A stretch of 64,000 nucleotides of DNA. Source: Rhodanobacter sp. C06. Lineage in GTDB: Bacteria; Pseudomonadota; Gammaproteobacteria; Xanthomonadales; Rhodanobacteraceae. The translations under genes and the position numbers were made by a program. Shown here piece by piece: positions 50,830-59,726 of this stretch (position 1 is its first letter; each line of letters opens with the position of its first letter). The stretch spans positions 124,001 to 188,000 of the forward strand of contig NZ_MUNP01000043.1 in the NCBI RefSeq assembly GCF_002001105.1, read 5' to 3'. Below the pieces are notes generated by a model. The model saw only the letters and a list, made by a program, of their open reading frames with translations, did no database searches and was not told the origin of the DNA.

Positions 50830-51716
50830 TTGCCGGCACCGGCGGCGGCTTCCTTGGCCACCAGCCACTGGGTCAGCTCGATCGCGCGTTGCACGGTGTG
50901 CACGTCTGAGGGCGAGAAGCGGTACTTGCCGTCCACCACGATGGTGGGCGTGCCGGGCACGCCGTAGGCCTTGATGAGGTCGTCGGCCTGCTTCATCTTG
51001 GTGTTGACCGAGAAGGAGTTGGCCACCGCCACGAATTCCTTGGGGTCCACGCCGTACTTCGCGTAGAACTTCGCGATGTCCTCGATCGTGGGCCACGCGC
51101 CCTTGGGCTTGGGGCGGCCGGTGTTGAGGTCGTAGGTGGCGGTCTCGCCGGTCTTCCAGGTGGCGTCGAACATCGCGTCCTGGGTCTTGGCGCGCACACC
51201 CAGCGCCTCGGCGGCGTAGAACGCGCGCTGGTACAGGGGCCAGTTCTCGTCGGGACGGAAGGCGGCGGGCAGGTAATGCACCACGGCATCCGCCGGCAGG
51301 CTCTTCTCGATCTGGTCCATCGCGATGTGGAAGCTGTTGCAGGCCGGGCAGGCGTAGGAGAACACCTCCACCACCTCGATCTTGTCGGTGGCGACGGCTT
51401 TGGGCTGGGCCGGGTCGATGCGGAAGTAATCCTTGCCCTCGACCCACTTGCCGTCGTCGACGAAGGGCGCGGCGGCGGGCGGGGTCGCGGCTGCCGTCGT
51501 TGCTGCGGCCGCGGGCGTGGCCGTGCTTGCCGCGGTGGTCGGCGCGGCACTGGCTGCCGGTGCCGGTGCGTTGGCGGTCGCGGGCGCAGCCGGTGCCGTC
51601 GCGGCGGTGCTGGTGGCCGCGGGCGTGGTCGGCGCGGCCGTGCCGTTGTCGCTGGAATGGCCGCAGGCGGTCAGCGCCAGCAGGGCGGCGCACAGGATAG
51701 CCAGACGCTTCAACAT
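50826..51716 (-). CDS. DsbA-like thiol:disulfide interchange lipoprotein with Ala/Thr/Pro linker
   Basis: The 296-aa product has a lipobox LTAC with Cys18 as lipid site. Residues 19-84 are almost wholly Ala, Thr and Pro, a flexible tether. The DsbA domain (about 88-296) has the active site CPAC at 123-126 in VFSYACPACNSFH and the cis-Pro loop GVPGTPTIVVDG. Compared with the neighbour (CIHC) the active-site dipeptide differs, so the two may have different partners. The stop codon lies inside a REP half-element. Confidence 0.92.
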   Translation of the reverse strand: MLKRLAILCAALLALTACGHSSDNGTAAPTTPAATSTAATAPAAPATANAPAPAASAAPTTAASTATPAAAATTAAATPPAAAPFVDDGKWVEGKDYFRIDPAQPKAVATDKIEVVEVFSYACPACNSFHIAMDQIEKSLPADAVVHYLPAAFRPDENWPLYQRAFYAAEALGVRAKTQDAMFDATWKTGETATYDLNTGRPKPKGAWPTIEDIAKFYAKYGVDPKEFVAVANSFSVNTKMKQADDLIKAYGVPGTPTIVVDGKYRFSPSDVHTVQRAIELTQWLVAKEAAAGAGK

Positions 51717-51787
51717 GGGTTACCTCGGTGGTGCGGGTACGCGGGACGCGGATGCGCAGACTTGTCGCCGGCGCATCCGGCGGAGGA

Positions 51788-52564
51788 TCAAGGCGTGGCT
51801 GCGGCCGGCTTCTGCAGGTCTTCCGCAGTGGCCGGATGCAGGCCTTCGACGTAGCTGGCCAGCGCGGCGATGTCGTCCGTACTCAGTTTCTGGGCAATCG
51901 CCGGCATGATTTGCGAGTGCGCATCCGTGCCCCAGCTGGTGCCGTCATGCCAAGCCTTCAGCGTGGCCTGGACGTACTGCGCGTGCTGGCTCTCCAGCTG
52001 TGGGTACATCGCGCCGGGATTGCCGCGGCCGTCGATGCTGTGGCAAGCCATGCAGGCGGGAATGCCGCGCTTGACGTCGCCCTCGCGGAACAGCTGCTGG
52101 CCGTGCTCGACCAGCGCCTGATCGGCCACGCCGGGCAGCGCGGTCTTGCTGGCGAAGTAGGCGCCGATGTCGTGCATGTCCTGTTCGGACAGCGGCGTGG
52201 CCATGCCCAGCATGATCGGGTTCTGGCGCCGGCCGCTCTTGAAGTTCTGCAGCTGGTGGACGATGTACTGCTCGCTCTGTCCGGCCAGCTTGGGGTATTG
52301 CGGATCGGTGGAGTTGCCGTCCATGCCGTGGCAGGCGCCGCAGGCGGCGGCCTTGGCCTGGCCCGCGGTGGCGTCGCCCGGCTTCGTCGCGGCTTCGGCG
52401 GCCGGCGCGGCAGCGGCGGGTTGGTCGGTCGTGGCGGCCGCGGCCGGTGCGGCTGTCGACTTGGCGGCATCCTGTGCCACCGCCGTGCCTGCAGCCAGGG
52501 CGAAGATCAGGACCGCGGCGGAACCCAGCGCGGCGGGTCGAGAACCTGCGAACCGAAAACCCAT
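51788..52564 (-). CDS. Diheme cytochrome c4
   Basis: Cytochrome c4 is a periplasmic electron carrier to terminal oxidases. The 258-aa product has a signal peptide (about 10-30, ending AVA-Q), an Ala/Pro/Thr linker (about 32-62) and two heme c domains. The heme-binding motifs are CGACH at 75-79 and CMACH at 171-175, with Met ligands plausible at IMLGMATP and QIMPAIAQ. It would feed the oxidase whose subunit III opens the window. It is divergent from engB (107 bp between starts). Confidence 0.93.
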   Translation of the reverse strand: MGFRFAGSRPAALGSAAVLIFALAAGTAVAQDAAKSTAAPAAAATTDQPAAAAPAAEAATKPGDATAGQAKAAACGACHGMDGNSTDPQYPKLAGQSEQYIVHQLQNFKSGRRQNPIMLGMATPLSEQDMHDIGAYFASKTALPGVADQALVEHGQQLFREGDVKRGIPACMACHSIDGRGNPGAMYPQLESQHAQYVQATLKAWHDGTSWGTDAHSQIMPAIAQKLSTDDIAALASYVEGLHPATAEDLQKPAAATP

Positions 52565-52671
52565 ACACTTCCCCTCTCAGAAACTGTCGAAGGCTGCCAC
52601 CGCTTGCCGGTACCGGCGCCACGGGCAGAAACCATCGGATTATCCCCGTGCCTTCGCGCTCCGGTCAAACC

Positions 52672-53304
52672 ATGCCCAATCCCCTGCAAGGCGCGCATTT
52701 CGTGCTCGCCGCCCACCGCATCAGCCAACTGCCCGCCGATACGGGCGCCGAGGTGGCGTTCGCCGGCCGCTCCAACGCGGGCAAGTCCAGCGCGCTCAAC
52801 GCGCTCACCAACCACAAGGGCCTGGCACGCACCTCGAAGACGCCCGGCCGCACGCAGCAGATGGTGGCGTTCGCGCTGCCGCCGCTGGTGCAGGGCGAGG
52901 GCGCGCCGCTGCTGGAGGCTCGCCTGATCGACCTGCCCGGCTACGGCTATGCCAAGGTGCCGCTGGAGATGCGCGAGCACTGGAAGCAGGAGATCGACGC
53001 TTACCTGCATCGGCGCCAGAGCCTGCGCGGCGTGGTGCTGATCGCAGACATCCGCCATCCGCTCAAGGAGTTCGACCGGATGATGCTGGATTTCTGCTTC
53101 GCCACCGGCCTGCCTTGCCACCTGTTGCTGACCAAGGCCGACAAGCTCTCGCGCAACCAGGCCGCGCAGGCGCTGGCGGCGATGCGCAAGAGCTTTCCCG
53201 ACGGCCTGCACGCCACTGCCCAGGTGTTTTCCGCGCCCGCCGGCACCGGCGTGGACGAGGCGCGCGAACGGGTGGTGGAACTGCTGAGTACGCCGCGGTT
53301 GTAG
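52672..53304 (+). CDS. engB: Ribosome biogenesis GTPase EngB (YsxC/YihA)
   Basis: EngB is an essential GTPase for assembly of the 50S subunit. The 210-aa product has G1 FAGRSNAGKSSALNALT, G2 with TSKTPGRTQ, G3 DLPGYGYAKVP, G4 LLTKADKLS and G5-like FSAPAGTG. The start at ATG 52672 (MPNPLQGAHFV) gives the normal length; the open frame continues upstream but runs into the cytochrome c4 start region. Its TAG stop (53302-53304) is part of a REP palindrome. Confidence 0.95.
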   Translation: MPNPLQGAHFVLAAHRISQLPADTGAEVAFAGRSNAGKSSALNALTNHKGLARTSKTPGRTQQMVAFALPPLVQGEGAPLLEARLIDLPGYGYAKVPLEMREHWKQEIDAYLHRRQSLRGVVLIADIRHPLKEFDRMMLDFCFATGLPCHLLLTKADKLSRNQAAQALAAMRKSFPDGLHATAQVFSAPAGTGVDEARERVVELLSTPRL

Positions 53305-53377
53305 GAGCGCACCCTGTGCGCGATGGCTCTGGCGCTGAACAAAACCAGAGACCATCGCGCACAGGGTGCGCTCCTAC
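53301..53377. repeat. REP-like palindrome, GGAGCGCACCCTGTGCGCGA type (copy 3)
   Basis: GTAGGAGCGCACCCTGTGCG and CGCACAGGGTGCGCTCCTAC are perfect reverse complements; the stem continues inward through CGATGG/CCATCG. The TAG at 53302-53304 in its first arm ends engB. It separates engB from the convergent gene at 53436. Confidence 0.88.
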
Positions 53378-53435
53378 GCGCGACATGCGGCGCGCATGCG
53401 CGGCAGATCGTCGCAGTCTGCGGGAAAGGCGCGAT

Positions 53436-53927
53436 CTAAGCCTCGAGGGCTTCCATGAACACCGCGCACAGCGTCTCCATGCCGGCGCGGTCCTCCGCGT
53501 CGAAGCGCGCCACGTGCGGGCTGTCCACGTCCCATACGCCGAGCAGGCTGCCGTCGGCCTGCACCAGCGGCACCACGATCTCCGATTGCGAGGCGGCGTC
53601 GCAGGCGATGTGGCCGTCGAACGCGTTGACGTCGCGCACCAGCTGCGTCTGCCGTGTCTGCGCCGCCGTGCCGCATACGCCACGGCCCAGCGCGATGCGG
53701 ATGCAGGCCGGCTTGCCCTGGAACGGTCCGACCACGAGTTCCTTGCCGTCGTACAGGTAGAAGCCGCACCAGTTGAGCCCGGGCAGGCTGTGGAATACCA
53801 GCGCGGAGAAGTTCGCCGCGTTCGCGATCAGGCTGGGTTCGCCGTGCAGGAGGCCCCGCGCCTGCTGCGCGAGGTCGGCATAGTGTTCGCGCTTGTTCGC
53901 GTAGGCCTGGGTTTTCACTTCGAACAT
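53436..53927 (-). CDS. msrC: Free methionine-(R)-sulfoxide reductase (GAF domain)
   Basis: The enzyme reduces free Met-R-O with thioredoxin. The 163-aa product is a single GAF domain with NWCGFYLYDGKELVVGPFQG (core NWCGFY), KPACIRIALGRGVCGTA and HIACDAASQSEIVVPL. The three catalytic-position cysteines are Cys75, Cys85 and Cys109; their spacing (10 and 24) equals that of E. coli fRMsr (Cys84, 94, 118). It converges on engB with a REP element between them. Confidence 0.92.
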   Translation of the reverse strand: MFEVKTQAYANKREHYADLAQQARGLLHGEPSLIANAANFSALVFHSLPGLNWCGFYLYDGKELVVGPFQGKPACIRIALGRGVCGTAAQTRQTQLVRDVNAFDGHIACDAASQSEIVVPLVQADGSLLGVWDVDSPHVARFDAEDRAGMETLCAVFMEALEA

Positions 53928-54076
53928 GGTGCGCTCGCAAGAGTCTGGCGTCGACCGGCTGCGGTGAGCCGAGGGAATGGCTTTTCGCCGCTGATCGCCC
54001 GAACGCAGTCCAGTCGAACGGCAAGAACGAAGCCGGAACCCGTATTATGCGCGGGTCGCACGGATGAGGGTGGGAC

Positions 54077-54748
54077 ATGAGCCTGGTCGAACATCGCGAA
54101 GGCATCGAGGCGGGACGACTGGACATGTTCGTGGACGGCGCGTTCGCGTTCACGCTGACCTTGCTGGCCATCGGCGGCGAAACCATCCCGAACACGGCGG
54201 AGAAGCTGCTGCATATCCTGGCCGGCGTACCGGCGGCGGCGGTCTGCTTCGCCCAGATCGCCTGGATGTGGCACGGTCACGTGCGCTGGCGCCACCTGTG
54301 CACGCGAACCTCGCGAACCGGTCTGCTGCTGTCGCTGACGCTGGTGTTCTTCGCGTTGATCTTCGTCTATCCATTGCACATGGTGTACGGCGCAGCGTTG
54401 TACGGCCTCAGCGGCGGCGTGCTCTCCAGTGACATCGCGCTGCAATCGCCTGCCGATGGGCGGATCATGTTCGCCTGCTACGGCCTCGCCTTTACGTGCA
54501 TGGCCGGCACCTTGGTCATGCTCTTTCGGCATGCCGCGCGTCTGGTGGACACCAGCGCCGAAGCACACCGGCAGGCCGGCATCCAGGCGTTGGTCTGGAG
54601 CATTCCGGCCGTGGTCGGAATGCTCTCGGCGCTGACCGCGCTGCTGGTTCCGGAAGGACTGTTGTCGCTGGCGGGCCTCGAATACATCCTGCTGGGCCTG
54701 ATCGGCCCGGCAATCATTTGGTACAAGCGCCGGCATCCCGTCGCATGA
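54077..54748 (+). CDS. TMEM175/DUF1211-like membrane protein
   Basis: The 223-aa product starts at ATG 54077 with GAGGGTGG upstream. Its first helix reads RLDMFVDGAFAFTLTLLAIG, close to the R..FSDGVFAI signature of bacterial TMEM175 K+ channels, although Phe-Ser-Asp is Phe-Val-Asp here. Six helices are predicted by hydrophobicity. A channel function is inferred from the motif and topology. The bioD start overlaps its stop (ATGA), an unusual pairing. Confidence 0.72.
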   Translation: MSLVEHREGIEAGRLDMFVDGAFAFTLTLLAIGGETIPNTAEKLLHILAGVPAAAVCFAQIAWMWHGHVRWRHLCTRTSRTGLLLSLTLVFFALIFVYPLHMVYGAALYGLSGGVLSSDIALQSPADGRIMFACYGLAFTCMAGTLVMLFRHAARLVDTSAEAHRQAGIQALVWSIPAVVGMLSALTALLVPEGLLSLAGLEYILLGLIGPAIIWYKRRHPVA

Positions 54749-55422
54749 GCACGGCGCTGTTCATCGCCGGCACCGACACCGGCATCGGCAAGACCCACGC
54801 CAGTTGCGCGTTGCTGCATGCGCTGCGCGCGGCCGGCCTGCGCAGCACCGGCATGAAGCCGGTGGCCAGCGGCTGCATCGAGACCATGCACGGCCTGCAG
54901 AACGAGGATGCGCTGGCGCTGCGCGCGGCCAGCAGCGCGCCGCTGCCGCCTTATTCGCGCAGCAATCCGGTGGCATTGCGCGAACCCTTGTCGCCGCATC
55001 TGGCGGCTGCACACGAGGGCGTGACGATCGCCTTGCCACCCTTGCGCGCCGCGTTCGACGCGCTGTGCGCCGAACACGACGTGGTGGTGGTGGAGAGCGT
55101 GGGCGGCTGGCGCGTGCCGCTGGCGCCTGGACTATTCGCCTCCGACATCGCGAAGGCGTGGGAGCTGCCGGTGGTCTTCGTGGTGGGGCTCAGGCTGGGC
55201 TGTCTCAGCCACAGTTTGCTCAGCGTCGAAGCCATCCTGGCCGACGGCTGCCGCCTCGCCGGCTGGATCGGCAACCGCATCGATCCGGCGATGGACGCGC
55301 TGGAGGAAAACCTCGCCACCTTGCGCGAGCTGCTGCCCGCGCCCTGCCTCGGCGTGCTGCCGCATGGCGTGGCGCCGGCGCAGGCGGTCGCCGCGCTCGA
55401 TCTGGCCCGGTTGCTCGCTTGA
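54745..55422 (+). CDS. bioD: Dethiobiotin synthetase
   Basis: BioD closes the ureido ring of biotin precursor DAPA with CO2 and ATP. The 225-aa product has the P-loop GTDTGIGKT at 9-17, the KPVASGC motif with the substrate-binding Lys, an Asp/Glu pair in NEDALALR, and VVVVESVGGWRVPL. The family reads EGAGG; here the middle is ESVGG. The size is typical. It overlaps the TMEM175-like gene by 4 bp. No other bio gene is nearby, so biotin genes are scattered in this genome. Confidence 0.94.
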   Translation: MSTALFIAGTDTGIGKTHASCALLHALRAAGLRSTGMKPVASGCIETMHGLQNEDALALRAASSAPLPPYSRSNPVALREPLSPHLAAAHEGVTIALPPLRAAFDALCAEHDVVVVESVGGWRVPLAPGLFASDIAKAWELPVVFVVGLRLGCLSHSLLSVEAILADGCRLAGWIGNRIDPAMDALEENLATLRELLPAPCLGVLPHGVAPAQAVAALDLARLLA

Positions 55423-55480
55423 ATTCACGTTCGGCATGCCGCGGCTTGCGCATGCTGGCGGGCATGCACAAGGGGGCGCC

Positions 55481-55831
55481 ATGAGCAGCCGCAACCACTA
55501 CTACCTTTCCATCGCGGATCTCGTCCATGCACGCGGCAGCGATCCCGCGCTGAGCTGGGACGGCGCGGGCCCCGCCGACTTCGCCGCCGCGCTGGAGGAG
55601 GCCTTGCACAGTCCGGCGCTGTTCGAGCACTGGCGCGCGCAGCAACCGGAGCCGGACGAGGTGGACCCCGCGCTGGGCGCCACCGATGCGCAGGCGCAGG
55701 TGCATGCCAAGGTGGCCGACCTGCATGTCGAGGTGGACGTGCTGACCAGTCTGCCGATGAGCCTGTTGCGCCAGCGCCTGAACTGGCTGATCGGTGCGGC
55801 GTGGCAGCTGCGCGACGTGCGCCAGGCATGA
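55481..55831 (+). CDS. Hypothetical protein, 116 aa
   Basis: The ATG at 55481 has AAGGGGG upstream. The product begins MSSRNHYYLSIADLVHARG and is acidic in the middle (EQPEPDEVDPALGATDAQA-like stretch at about 55-75), with no signal peptide or membrane helix. The end, LRQRLNWLIGAAWQLRDVRQA, is probably helical. No family is recognised. It lies 58 bp after bioD on the same strand. Codon use is like that of its neighbours. Confidence 0.65.
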   Translation: MSSRNHYYLSIADLVHARGSDPALSWDGAGPADFAAALEEALHSPALFEHWRAQQPEPDEVDPALGATDAQAQVHAKVADLHVEVDVLTSLPMSLLRQRLNWLIGAAWQLRDVRQA

Positions 55832-55953
55832 ATCGCGCGGCGGCCTGCGACGGTTCGCTGCGCTGCGGCTGGCAAAATCCGGTCCGGTGTCGTTAGAGTC
55901 GGCGGCTGCCGACTTTTCCGCCCGCAGCAGGGCGCACCGACCGGGAATACCGC

Positions 55954-58173
55954 ATGTTCCGTCCACGCATGATCGTCATCGCCACCAGCATCGCCCTCGC
56001 CGCCTGTTCGCAGGGCCCGCATGAGGCCGGCAAATCCGCGCCGGCCTCGGCTTCCACCGCACCGGCCAGTGCGGCCAGTGCCGCCGCGCCGGTGGCCGAT
56101 GCGAATGCCGTCAATCCGTTCTTCGCCGCCAGCACGCTGCCGTTCCAGGCGCCGCCGTTCGACAAGATCAAGGACAGCGACTACCAGCCGGCGATCGAGA
56201 AGGGCATGGCCGCCCAGCTCGCCGAGTGGCGGAAGATCGCCGACAACCCCGAGCCGCCCACGTTCGAGAACACCTTCGTGGCACTGGAGAAATCCGGTGC
56301 GCTGTTCAACCGGGTGATGGCGGTGTTCAACGGCGTCACCTCGGCCAACACCGACGACACGCTGCAGAAGGTGCAGGAAGAGGAGGCGCCGAAGCAGGCT
56401 GCGCACGACGACGCCAAGTACCTCGATGGCAAGCTGTTCGCGCGCATCCAGAAGGTCTACGACGAGCGCGCCACGCTGAAGCTCGATCCCGAATCGCTGC
56501 GCCTGGTCGAGGTGACCTACCGCGAGTTCGTGCAGCACGGCGCCAAGCTGTCCGACGCCGACAAGACCACGCTGAAGGCGCTCAACCAGCAGGAATCCAC
56601 GCTGGAGGCGCAGTTCAACAACAAGCTGCTTGCCGCCGCCAAGGACGGTGCGCTGGTGGTCGACGACAAGGCCAGGCTGGACGGCTTGTCCGACGAGGAT
56701 ATCGCCGCCGCCGCGCAGGCCGCCAAGGATCGCGGGCTCACCGGCAAGTGGGTGATCACGCTGCAGAACACCACCCAGCAGCCGGCGCTGCAGAGCCTCA
56801 AGGATCGCGCCACCCGCAAGGCGCTGTACGAGGCATCGTGGAACCGCGCCGAACTCGGCAACGCCGACGACACCCGCGACATCATCGAGCAGCTGGCGCA
56901 GATCCGCGCGCAGGAAGCGAAGCTACTGGGCTTCCCGAACTACGCCGCGTGGACGCTGCAGGACCAGATGGCGAAGACGCCCGAAGCGGTGATGGGCTTC
57001 ATGGACAAGCTGGCGCCCGCCGCCGTGGCGCGCGCGAAACAGGAAGCCGCCGACATCCAGGCGCAGATCGACAAGGACCAGAAGGCACTCAACCAGCCCA
57101 GTTTCAAGCTGGAGCCGTGGGACTGGCAGTACTACGCCGAGCAGGTGCGCAAGGCCAAGTACGACCTCGACGAGAGCCAGATCAAGCCCTACTTCGAGCT
57201 CGACAACGTGTTGCAGAATGGCGTGTTCTACGCCGCCAACCAGCTCTACGGGCTGACCTTCAAGGAGCGCCACGACATCCCGGTGTACAACCCGGACGTG
57301 CGCGTGTTCGAGGTATTCGACAAGGACGGCAAGTCGCTGGCGCTGTTCTACTGCGATTACTTCAAGCGCGACAACAAGCAGGGCGGCGCCTGGATGGACA
57401 ACTTCGTCCAGCAGTCGAAGTTGCTCGGCACGAAGCCGGTGATCTACAACGTCGCCAACTTCACCAAGCCCTCGGCCGGCCAGCCGGCGCTGCTGTCGAT
57501 GGACGACGTGGTCACCATGTTCCACGAGTTCGGCCACGGCCTGCACGGCATCTTCGCCGACGGGGAATACCCGAGCCTGTCCGGCACGCAGACCGCGCGC
57601 GACTTCGTGGAATTCCCGTCGCAGTTCAACGAGCACTGGGCCACCAATCCCAAGGTGTTCGCGAACTACGCGAAGAACTACCAGACCGGCGCGCCGATGC
57701 CGCAGGCGCTGGTCGACAAGATGAAGAAGGCCGGCATGTTCAACAAGGGCTACGACATGACCGAACTGGTGGCCGCCGCCATGCTCGACATGAACTGGCA
57801 CATGCTGGGCGCCGACGCGCCGAAGCAGGACGCCGACAAGTTCGAGGCCGCCGCGCTGAAGAAGGATGGCGTTGATCTTTCCTACGTGCCGCCGCGCTAC
57901 CGCTCCAGCTACTTCCTGCACATCTGGAGCAACGGCTACTCGGCCGGCTACTACGCCTACCTGTGGACGCAGATGCTCGCCGACGACGCCTTCGAGTGGT
58001 TCAAGGAACACGGCGAACTGACCCGCGCCAACGGCCAGCGCTTCCGCGACATGGTGCTCTCGCGCGGCAACAGCGAGGAACTGTCCAAGCTGTACAAGGA
58101 CTGGCGCGGCCAGGACCCCAGCATCGAGCCGATGCTGATCGACCGCGGGTTGAAGGAAGCGCCGAAGAAGTAA
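55954..58173 (+). CDS. dcp: M3-family zinc metallopeptidase (dipeptidyl carboxypeptidase-like), lipoprotein
   Basis: The 739-aa product has a lipoprotein signal (IALAAC, Cys18), an Ala/Ser/Pro linker to about 50, then an M3 peptidase. The catalytic HEFGH lies at 524-528 in MFHEFGHGLHGIF and a downstream Glu ligand is in DFVEFPSQFNEHW. DPxF-like N-terminal sequence (NPFFAASTLPFQAPPFDKI) and YNVANFTKP are typical of Dcp. Dcp-type enzymes release C-terminal dipeptides. Here the enzyme is expected on the periplasmic side, held by lipid. A strong terminator follows. Confidence 0.94.
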   Translation: MFRPRMIVIATSIALAACSQGPHEAGKSAPASASTAPASAASAAAPVADANAVNPFFAASTLPFQAPPFDKIKDSDYQPAIEKGMAAQLAEWRKIADNPEPPTFENTFVALEKSGALFNRVMAVFNGVTSANTDDTLQKVQEEEAPKQAAHDDAKYLDGKLFARIQKVYDERATLKLDPESLRLVEVTYREFVQHGAKLSDADKTTLKALNQQESTLEAQFNNKLLAAAKDGALVVDDKARLDGLSDEDIAAAAQAAKDRGLTGKWVITLQNTTQQPALQSLKDRATRKALYEASWNRAELGNADDTRDIIEQLAQIRAQEAKLLGFPNYAAWTLQDQMAKTPEAVMGFMDKLAPAAVARAKQEAADIQAQIDKDQKALNQPSFKLEPWDWQYYAEQVRKAKYDLDESQIKPYFELDNVLQNGVFYAANQLYGLTFKERHDIPVYNPDVRVFEVFDKDGKSLALFYCDYFKRDNKQGGAWMDNFVQQSKLLGTKPVIYNVANFTKPSAGQPALLSMDDVVTMFHEFGHGLHGIFADGEYPSLSGTQTARDFVEFPSQFNEHWATNPKVFANYAKNYQTGAPMPQALVDKMKKAGMFNKGYDMTELVAAAMLDMNWHMLGADAPKQDADKFEAAALKKDGVDLSYVPPRYRSSYFLHIWSNGYSAGYYAYLWTQMLADDAFEWFKEHGELTRANGQRFRDMVLSRGNSEELSKLYKDWRGQDPSIEPMLIDRGLKEAPKK

Positions 58174-58197
58174 GCGGCGTTCGTTGTTCGTAACAGG

Positions 58198-58220
58198 AAA
58201 GGCCGGCATTGCCGGCCTTT
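58198..58220. terminator. Intrinsic terminator after dcp
   Basis: AAAGGCCGGC pairs perfectly with GCCGGCCTTT around ATT, followed by CTTG on the plus strand; the mirror strand also has T residues. It is 25 bp after the dcp stop and 18 bp before the stop of the convergent gshA, so it may serve both. Confidence 0.8.
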
Positions 58221-58237
58221 CTTGTCGACGGGTTCGG

Positions 58238-59605
58238 TCAGTACGCGAACTCGCGGAACACCGGGTTCACGCTGCCGCCCCAGGCGCCGTGGAACAGTTC
58301 CAGCTTGCGTTCGGCCGGGGTCTGGTTCGCCTCGACGATCTCGAGCAGCGGTTCGAGGTAGATGCGCTCGTCGGCGCCGTTGCGATTGAGGCGAGCACGG
58401 CGTTGCAGGCCGTGGGCGGCGATCTTCAGCGCCTCGCCGGCGAGGTCGCGTACCGTGCCGTGGCGGAACGGCAGTTTCAGCGCCTGCTTCGGCACGTCGT
58501 CGCGGAGCGTATGGCGCTCGGCCATGGTGAAGTCCTTGACCAGGTTCCACGCCGCGTCCAGCGCCTCGTCGTCGTAGAGCAGGCCGACCCAGAACGCGGG
58601 CAGCGCGCACAGCCGGTTCCACGGGCCGCCGTCGGCGCCGCGCATTTCCAGGTACTGCTTGAGGCGCACCTCGGGGAAGGCGGTGGTGAGGTGGTCGGCC
58701 CAGTCCTTCATGGTCGCCTTGGTGCCGGGCAGCGCGGCGAGTTCGCCGGCCATGAAGCGCTTGAAGTCCTGGCCGGCGAGGTCGATGTACCTGCCGTCCT
58801 GGTAGCTGAAGTACATCGGTACGTCGAGGATGTAGTCGACGTAGCGCTCGTAGCCGAAGCCGTCGGCGAACACGAAGTCGAGCATGCCGGTGCGGTCGGC
58901 GTCGGTGTCGGTCCAGATGTGCGAGCGGTAGGACAGATAGCCGTTTGGACGTCCTTCCGTGAACGGCGAATCGGCGAACAGCGCGGTGGCGATCGGCTGC
59001 AGCGCGAGGCTGGTGCGGAATTTCTTGATCATGTCCGCTTCGGACGAGAAATCCAGGTTCACCTGCACGGTGCAGGTGCGCGTCATCATGTCCAGGCCGA
59101 GCGAGCCGACCTTGGGCATGTATTCGCGCATGATCTTGTAGCGGCCCTTGGGCATCCACGGCATCTCGTCGCGCCGCCACTTCGGCTGGAAGCCCATGCC
59201 GAGGAAACCCAGGCCCATGCCGTCGGCCACGGAGCGCACTTCCTCCAGATGCGAGTTCACCTCGCAGCAGGTCTGGTGGATGGTTTCCAGCGGCGCGCCG
59301 GACAGTTCCAGCTGGCCGGCCGGCTCCAGCGTGATGTTGGCCTTGTCGCGGGTGAGCGCGACCGGAATATCGCCTTCGCGGGCGATCTCCCAGCCGTAAC
59401 GCGCGGCGATGCCTTCGAGCAGTGCGCGGATGCCGCGCTCGCCCTCGAACGGCGGAGCGCGCAGGTCGTCTGTGCGGAAGCCGAACTTCTCGTGCTCGGT
59501 GCCGATGCGCCAAGCCTCGCGCGGCTTCTCGCCGGCGGCGAGGTAGTCGACCAGTTGCTGGCGCCCGGCGATGGGCGTGCTCTTGACGGCACTGGGTATG
59601 GACAC
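58238..59605 (-). CDS. gshA: Glutamate--cysteine ligase (plant/proteobacterial type)
   Basis: GshA makes gamma-glutamylcysteine, the first step of glutathione synthesis. The 455-aa product belongs to the class with plant enzymes, not to the E. coli class. Features: [12 protein letters not shown] (substrate-binding Glu), [20 protein letters not shown], the [10 protein letters not shown] region, [14 protein letters not shown] with the conserved Cys, and [19 protein letters not shown]. Length is normal. Glutathione links to the thiol systems encoded elsewhere in the window. Confidence 0.95.
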   Translation of the reverse strand: MSIPSAVKSTPIAGRQQLVDYLAAGEKPREAWRIGTEHEKFGFRTDDLRAPPFEGERGIRALLEGIAARYGWEIAREGDIPVALTRDKANITLEPAGQLELSGAPLETIHQTCCEVNSHLEEVRSVADGMGLGFLGMGFQPKWRRDEMPWMPKGRYKIMREYMPKVGSLGLDMMTRTCTVQVNLDFSSEADMIKKFRTSLALQPIATALFADSPFTEGRPNGYLSYRSHIWTDTDADRTGMLDFVFADGFGYERYVDYILDVPMYFSYQDGRYIDLAGQDFKRFMAGELAALPGTKATMKDWADHLTTAFPEVRLKQYLEMRGADGGPWNRLCALPAFWVGLLYDDEALDAAWNLVKDFTMAERHTLRDDVPKQALKLPFRHGTVRDLAGEALKIAAHGLQRRARLNRNGADERIYLEPLLEIVEANQTPAERKLELFHGAWGGSVNPVFREFAY

Positions 59606-59726
59606 GGGCGCAACCTCGCGGTGGGGAGCATCGACTATGGAGCCGCCGCGCGGCCACGAAAAGGGGTTGACGGAAAATATTTGTACGCGGCGGTACAGGA
59701 GGTCGCCGCCGTGTCGCGCCAGCTGG

